From Oryzias latipes (lineage: Eukaryota; Chordata; Actinopteri; Beloniformes; Adrianichthyidae), in assembly GCF_002234675.1 (NCBI RefSeq), contig NC_019881.2:14741825-14805824 (forward strand): 64,000 nt of DNA, in the 5' to 3' direction. Of the stretch, positions 58,216 to 64,000 are shown in pieces; the stretch's first letter is position 1, and every line of letters begins with the position of its first letter. The notes under the pieces are model-generated. The model had not been told where the DNA came from and searched no databases. It saw only the letters and a list, made by a program, of their open reading frames with translations. A program made the translations under genes and the position numbers.

Positions 58216-59985
58216 TCTATTGTTACCATAATTTTAACTTTTTTGGCCTTTAAATTTAAATGCTATAAATTAATCAATAAAGGACAATCGTAGTAGTATT
58301 CTTCTGTTTTTTTGCTTGTTAGTTTCTTCAAGGCTTTTCAGGGATTTTACACCACGTTTTCTTTTTTTTATTACATAACCTAATATGCCTAATGGCTGAT
58401 GTTGTAGTGCCTAGCATGTACTTTTCTTTTCTTTTTGCTATTCAAGCTGTTCATTTGGAGCTTCTTTTAGTCCTGCAGGCATTTCCCAAACTCAAAATTG
58501 TATGGAAATTGTCCAAATGGATTGGCAATACATGTTATGGCTTGGTCCTAGTTTGATAATAATTAGGAAACAATTAAACCATTTAAGTAATTAACTGAAG
58601 TATGGCATCCACTTACCATCCTGGCATTGTAATCTTGCCACGGTTATTACTCAGCTGTAAAGTAATAATCTTCCTGGAGCGCTTTCTTTCTTTCTTTTCA
58701 AAATAATTTTTGAAACAATACAACTCTAATCTTTAATCTGGTCATCTAGAACCACAGCTGTGCTTGTTGAGATTGAGATCAAGAGGGCCTTTTCCTTGCT
58801 GGGATGCTTGTCTTTAAGTTTGAGTCAAATTGTATTTATTTTTATATTTTGTATGGTGCCTTTGGCTATGCGTTCTTATGTTTAGGTATTGTGGAAAGCT
58901 GACGCTCTGGAAGATGAAATCTATTCTATTTCGTGACTTTTTTCTTGCATAAACACAACCTTAGTTTAAATAAATGCTAAATACAACTTCAAAAATGTTT
59001 GGGAATTTTCCTATGCTACGTGCTACGGATGCAACCATCAATTTACACCAACGGTTCGGTTAAATGGTTTAACATATTGTTCGGTTTTAAACCCAGAATT
59101 GTGGCATTCCCAGAACGTACTAATTATGCACACAATGCAAGTTTGTAAGTACACCACCTTTATGTTGTTACTTTTGTTTGAGCTTTAGGCTTACTTCTCT
59201 CCTGGATTATGAATACAACTGGAAACATTATTAGCGTCATTTTTTTTCTTCCCGTTTGGACTTTGAGCATAACCAGCAATACATTTGGAAAGGTTATGCA
59301 TGCTTTGTAAATGATCTGTTGACTCATATTTGTCTTGTGGGTTCTTTTTCTTTTAAGTACTTTTTTCCTTGAAGATCTGTTTAAAATAAACAAAGAAGTG
59401 CTACAGGGGTTTGTAAAGTCCTCTTTGTTCAGTAGTTTCACTCTGTCCCTAATAAATCATCTGGTTTCATGCAAGATGCTCCAGAGGCAGAAATCCTACT
59501 CCTGTACAAGTGCTCCACATGTGAAACTATCGCGTATTTTATTATTTACCATAACTTTGATGATAAACATCCCATTTTTCTGTGTTTTAAGTTGATAGTC
59601 CTGATTTTAATTTGACTTTACATTGATGTTTTATAGGCCCTCTGCATAGTTCAGGGACACTTGTGCTCTTTCAGGCCCCAAATACCTGACTCATGCATTA
59701 ACTGTGCTGCTTCAGCACACACTCAGTTCCAAGGGCATTGATTCTACTCTATGCCATTAATATGTATTGGAAGTCATGCTCCACTTTGTTATAGCACGAC
59801 TTAGCTCTTCTGAAGAGGAGATTTATGGGACCTCATTTTAAATCGTTAGAAATATGCAAAATGGGCAATATTTGTTAAAACTTATCTGCCACATTTTGGA
59901 TTTGAGATTTTAGGTAACATATTCCAGGTTGTTTTTGTTTTTTCTTTTGAAAATGTGTGTTTGTTCCATTTGCAAATTCTTTTTT
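58216..59985. other. Intergenic, no gene seen
   Basis: AT-rich. Open frames at 59160-59595 on both strands lack domains and splice context. Confidence 0.4.
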
Positions 59986-59989
59986 AAAT

Positions 59990-60432
59990 GGGGGTGTAAC
60001 AATTAATCAACATAATCAACTTAATCAACTGATATTCCTTATGATCCAACCAATGCACTTTTCATGTACTTTATTTTTATGTGGAAAAAAACATAGGGCT
60101 GAACTTTATGAAACTAAAATGTGAATGGATTTGACATTAATTCTTGTTTACTTGTTATTTATTTATTTATTTCACACATATTTAATTTACATTTGATTAT
60201 CTTGCAAGTAATACAAGGAATCTGGAAAAATTTTACCTGTACTGGTCAGTACCCAGGTATTTCTCTCTGAGGCACACTGGTTGAATTTTGGACAAAGATG
60301 TCCTAGATACATCTTAGGTCAGTGGATCCGACTGAATCGGACCAATGAACCAAAATCAACTATAAATCATATCGTCAATTGCAATTTATGATATGAATTG
60401 AATTGATGTTAAAATTAATTTTTACATCCTGG
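59990..60432. mobile_element. Short DNA element with GTGTAAC-type inverted ends, copy 2
   Basis: Left GGGGGTGTAACAATTAATC and right complement CAGGATGTAAAAATTAATT are imperfect inverted ends. The interior ACATAGGGCTGAACTTTATG (about 60090) matches the element at 13.85 kb. Non-coding. Confidence 0.5.
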
Positions 60433-60434
60433 TG

Positions 60435-63400
60435 TCAAACACGCAGCACTTCCATTAGACAAAGCCTTCTTGCAAAAACAAATGAAAGAGGACATAATTC
60501 ATGATTATCATTGTGATGGAAATTTTAGCTTTTCTCTTGATGTGAAGCTATATATAAAGACAATATGTTAACCTGACAGGTAGCCTTAAAAATATCAGTC
60601 TAAAAAAAAAGGCTTCTATGCAACCAACTATCAGCCAGTTTTGAGTTCTGAGTCAGGACATATCCAGAGACACTAATGGGACACAAGACACAATCCTGTA
60701 GAACATTATTTTAAATACCTGGGGAGAGATGAAACCAAATGTCACAGACTTCATATTTTAAAACTCTAAAATGCAAGTGCAGTTTAAGCCGTAGCTCTGT
60801 AGAAAAGTTTCATTTTATACCTTTTTTTGTATTTGGATTCATCCATCCACTTACCCGTCCTTCCGACTGGAGGTAGGAAACTCTTTTTAAGAGTTTTATA
60901 ATAATGTGAAAGCTGTGGGAATTATATTTCAATAAAAACTTTTGAAAGATGTGTTAATGATGTCCAATGACATCCGACCTGGTGCATTACTTTTGTACTT
61001 ACGTAAAGAAGACCTAGAGCAAGTTTGTCATTCTTTTTTAAATGACTGCCAGTCAGTGTGTGTGTATTTGTGAGTATGTCATGCCACTGTTTCCCAGTGG
61101 GCCATAATACTGGCACACCTGGTATAAATCTGTCTTAATCTTGGAGATTTTGACACTCTAAGGGAGAATTTTATTAAAGTTAGCAGATCCTTTCACGAGC
61201 TTTCTTATTACACCAGCCAGCTTGGGATCTGGTGACAAAATATAAATATGACAGCCAGATAGCATTAAGGTAGATTAAATTAATGAAAACGGGATGAGGC
61301 TACAAGACAAAGAGATAAAAATACTCCATGGAAAATATTCCAGGAGAAGATTGAACTAATCTTTGAAGCTTTGCCAGTTTAAATGCAATTTTTTTCTTTT
61401 TACATATATTCTGAATTAAAGGTCTGATAGGCGTCTTGTTGATGAAATGTCAAGTGTAATTTTAATGCGACCTCAGCTAAAAATATTGGCCTTGGGTAAA
61501 TTAATGAAAACTCCCCACCAAATCAGTCTCATTCCCTGCAGCAAATGAAAACACAGCAACCTGCATTAGCATTACAGATATACTCTCAGATGTCTAATAT
61601 TAATCCTCTGAAAATACCATTTTAATTTTTCAAAATAGCAAGAAATGTTGGAGTTTTTTTTCCTTTAAATTGGAAAATGTCATGATGAAAGATTTGTTCT
61701 CCACAAGGCATCATCCACATTTACTAACCTCCTGTGTGCAAGGTTATACATATAGTGAAGAGCATTCTGCCTCTACATCTTTCAGGAATGAGAGATTTAA
61801 ATGAAAAGTGTCAGCACTGAGAAGATGTATAGGCCTCAGTCATTGTGTTTGAGTGTGCGTTTTTGTGTGTGCGGCGTTTTCCCTTACTTGGCAGAAATTA
61901 ACTCTTCTCAACTTGGGATTACGGCGGAAAGGCAGGATAATGAACCGTAAAACACAGTCATGAACATGTTTATTTCTTTTCTTTGCTCTCGTGAACATAA
62001 AATTCCATGACTTGACTGATGACTTCTTGAGGGACTCAAAGCACAAATTCACTTTCACAAACATGTTTTCCATCTCTCTCTTTTTTTTTTAAATTTATAC
62101 GTGTGTTATACGTGTGGTAGTCGAGGGAGGGTGTATAAAAATATTTTAGCATAGTGTAAGAAGATATGCCACAAAAACAAACTAACGAATGCCGTTTGCA
62201 AAACACAAGCTGCCTTATAGTTTTCTTTTACTCTGTTTCTTGATCAAATAATACAAGCTGTGGTTCAGGTGCTCATTATTATTGATGGATCAATAGTGGA
62301 CGTAGTTATTAGATGATGGTGGTTATTTGGTAGTTTTTTTATGAGTGGAAATATTTATACATTGTGTACCATAAGGAATTTGCAATTGTAGCCTATACTT
62401 TATACCTTCTTTTGAGAATTTTCAGGGATGAATGTATTTGCAAATAATTTAGTGCTTGATATTTCTTTGGTTTATTTTTAGAGTGAGCAATTTCAAACAC
62501 TATTGTTTTTACCAAAACTGAAACCCAACCTATGTTAATGTTATTTAGAGTGAAAGTTGAGCACTCAGCATTTTCAAATCATCCATTTAAATCCTAAACC
62601 TGCCACTGAATGCATTTCTCACAATGAGACAACTATCCATCGGTTTGTGTCAGTTATTGAAAAACTGGAAATGAATGACTTTAAGGAAGGACCATAAATA
62701 ATGCAACACACTTTATCTAGAGCTGGAATAATAATACCTGCTGTGTAACAACATTGACTGATCCACTGTTACGGTTTTTATCTTTTCTGTCATATTTTTA
62801 AGTACATCTGTGCACTAAATATTTGTGACTATTTATGACAGCGCTTGCTATATTTTTTCAGTTAGTAGAAAGTCTTCAAGTACCGGTCTCTTTTTATAAT
62901 ATTTTTAAAATATATATGTTTTTGCCAACCATAGCATAGCAATCTTGGGAAATGCATAAAAATACTCCACAATTTTCATGTCAATGCTGTACTGTCATCA
63001 CATATTTGTGGATATGCCTTCAAATGATGGTAGTGGATTAAGAGCTTCTATTTGATTATAACCCATATCCCTTGTAAAGATCAGCCCCTGCGATTGCTTT
63101 CTGTTGTCTGAAATGATTAAGGTATGTTTTTTTCTTTTTTTTGGAGAGGAAAATTCAGTTGTATGTTACTATGAGGTATGAGGTTTGTGTGAGACATTTC
63201 TGCTTACAGAGTTGACAAATATTGTAATTTAGAATAAAATGAAAATACTTAGAAATTGTGTCTAAATTTGTCTTAGGAGAAAAAATATTTGTTTTTGAAT
63301 TTAAACACTGCTGTTGTCTTCATGGTTTTCTGGATTTTGTCCTCTTGGAAAATAATCTTTTGTAAGAAGAGCTACTAATTATTTTCTGAACACTTTTGTT

Positions 63401-64000
63401 ACCTCTATCTGCCTCATGCTCACAGTTAGTATGATGTGATCAAAGTGTGATTGCTGCTGCTTGGCACACTACCATTTTAACTTCAAAGTAAACAAAATAC
63501 AGGATGGACTTGCTTCATTTACTGAGAATGATCTGATTTCAGACAGTCACCTAAAATGACTTTGATTATTTATTATTACATATATTTTTACTTTGATGAT
63601 CTCTACATGAAGTAGCTATTACATTGTTTCTTAATTTGTTTTAACTTATAAATGTGGATTATTGATCTACATGGTTTGACATACTGACATTGCTTTTATC
63701 TCTAATCACAATATTTTTCTTAACAAAAGTGTGGGGGTGAAATATTTGTGTTACATTAAGTTTAGCTCAGTATTAATTTAGTCATAATTTTATGTTTGAT
63801 TTAATGGTGGCAACACATTTATTTCATTTGTGAGATTATTGGAAAAAAAAAATGTTTATTGAAATATTTGTCTTTTTCAAGGATTTCCTAAAGTTTTGAA
63901 GGTAATATTTTTGTACGCTTTTTTTTCTCTTTAATTCCATTTTATAATATGTTTTAAAAAAAAAGCTTTTCTGTGCAAGTCTATTTCAGTCCTCTATTTT
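60435..64000. other. Intergenic, no gene seen
   Basis: AT-rich sequence to the window edge. No supported exon, RNA gene or transposon end. Short open frames at 60922-61116 and 61840-62073 (minus) are background. It may contain distant regulatory elements, which cannot be judged without alignment. Confidence 0.4.

Overview
This window is vertebrate nuclear DNA, almost certainly from a teleost fish. It is AT-rich, with large introns, GT-AG splice sites, polyadenylation signals and many decayed transposons (Tc1-like, L2-like LINEs, short inverted-repeat elements, tetranucleotide satellites). The species cannot be fixed from the sequence. A medaka-like fish is a guess based on the repeat families.

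The only protein-coding gene I can reconstruct in full is nrf1 (nuclear respiratory factor 1) on the minus strand. Eleven coding exons lie between 27322 (ATG) and 18044 (stop). A non-coding first exon lies in a GC-rich region near 30.05-30.15 kb, and the 3'UTR ends near 17.15 kb. All splice phases close and give a 506-residue protein.

On the plus strand at 9.19-9.83 kb is the conserved sensory-organ microRNA cluster mir-183 / mir-96 / mir-182. All three hairpins have intact mature and star arms. The cluster is convergent with nrf1. In mammals it sits between NRF1 and UBE2H, so the AT-rich left edge (1-1450, several AATAAA) is probably the 3'UTR of ube2h. Two GC-rich islands (4.64-5.1 kb and 6.39-6.84 kb), each with a splice-donor-like site, are candidate promoters or first exons of the primary microRNA transcript.

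From about 30.2 kb to the right edge I see no convincing host gene. This part is a gene-poor mosaic of repeats. (i) A 205-bp TA-flanked MITE (here MITE-1) has eight copies, at least five of them inside other repeats. (ii) A second short element (MITE-2, next to TTAA) has about seven copies. (iii) A fold-back element with a long hairpin has three copies. (iv) A 2.1-kb element at 32.79-34.88 kb has 39-bp terminal inverted repeats and a decayed protein-like remnant. (v) A deleted Tc1-like transposon at 52.90-54.11 kb sits between inverted copies of its own flanking DNA and carries a 47-bp piece that recurs inverted 1.8 kb away. (vi) Two L2-like LINE 3' ends and one other LINE 3' end are present; the last carries a perfect 86-bp palindrome and leads into a 330-bp CTAT satellite.

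No new gene system of the operon kind exists here. The most unusual signals are structural: the perfect palindrome, the hairpin arms that agree within a copy but differ between copies, the Tc1 palindrome with filler DNA, and the 2.1-kb element.
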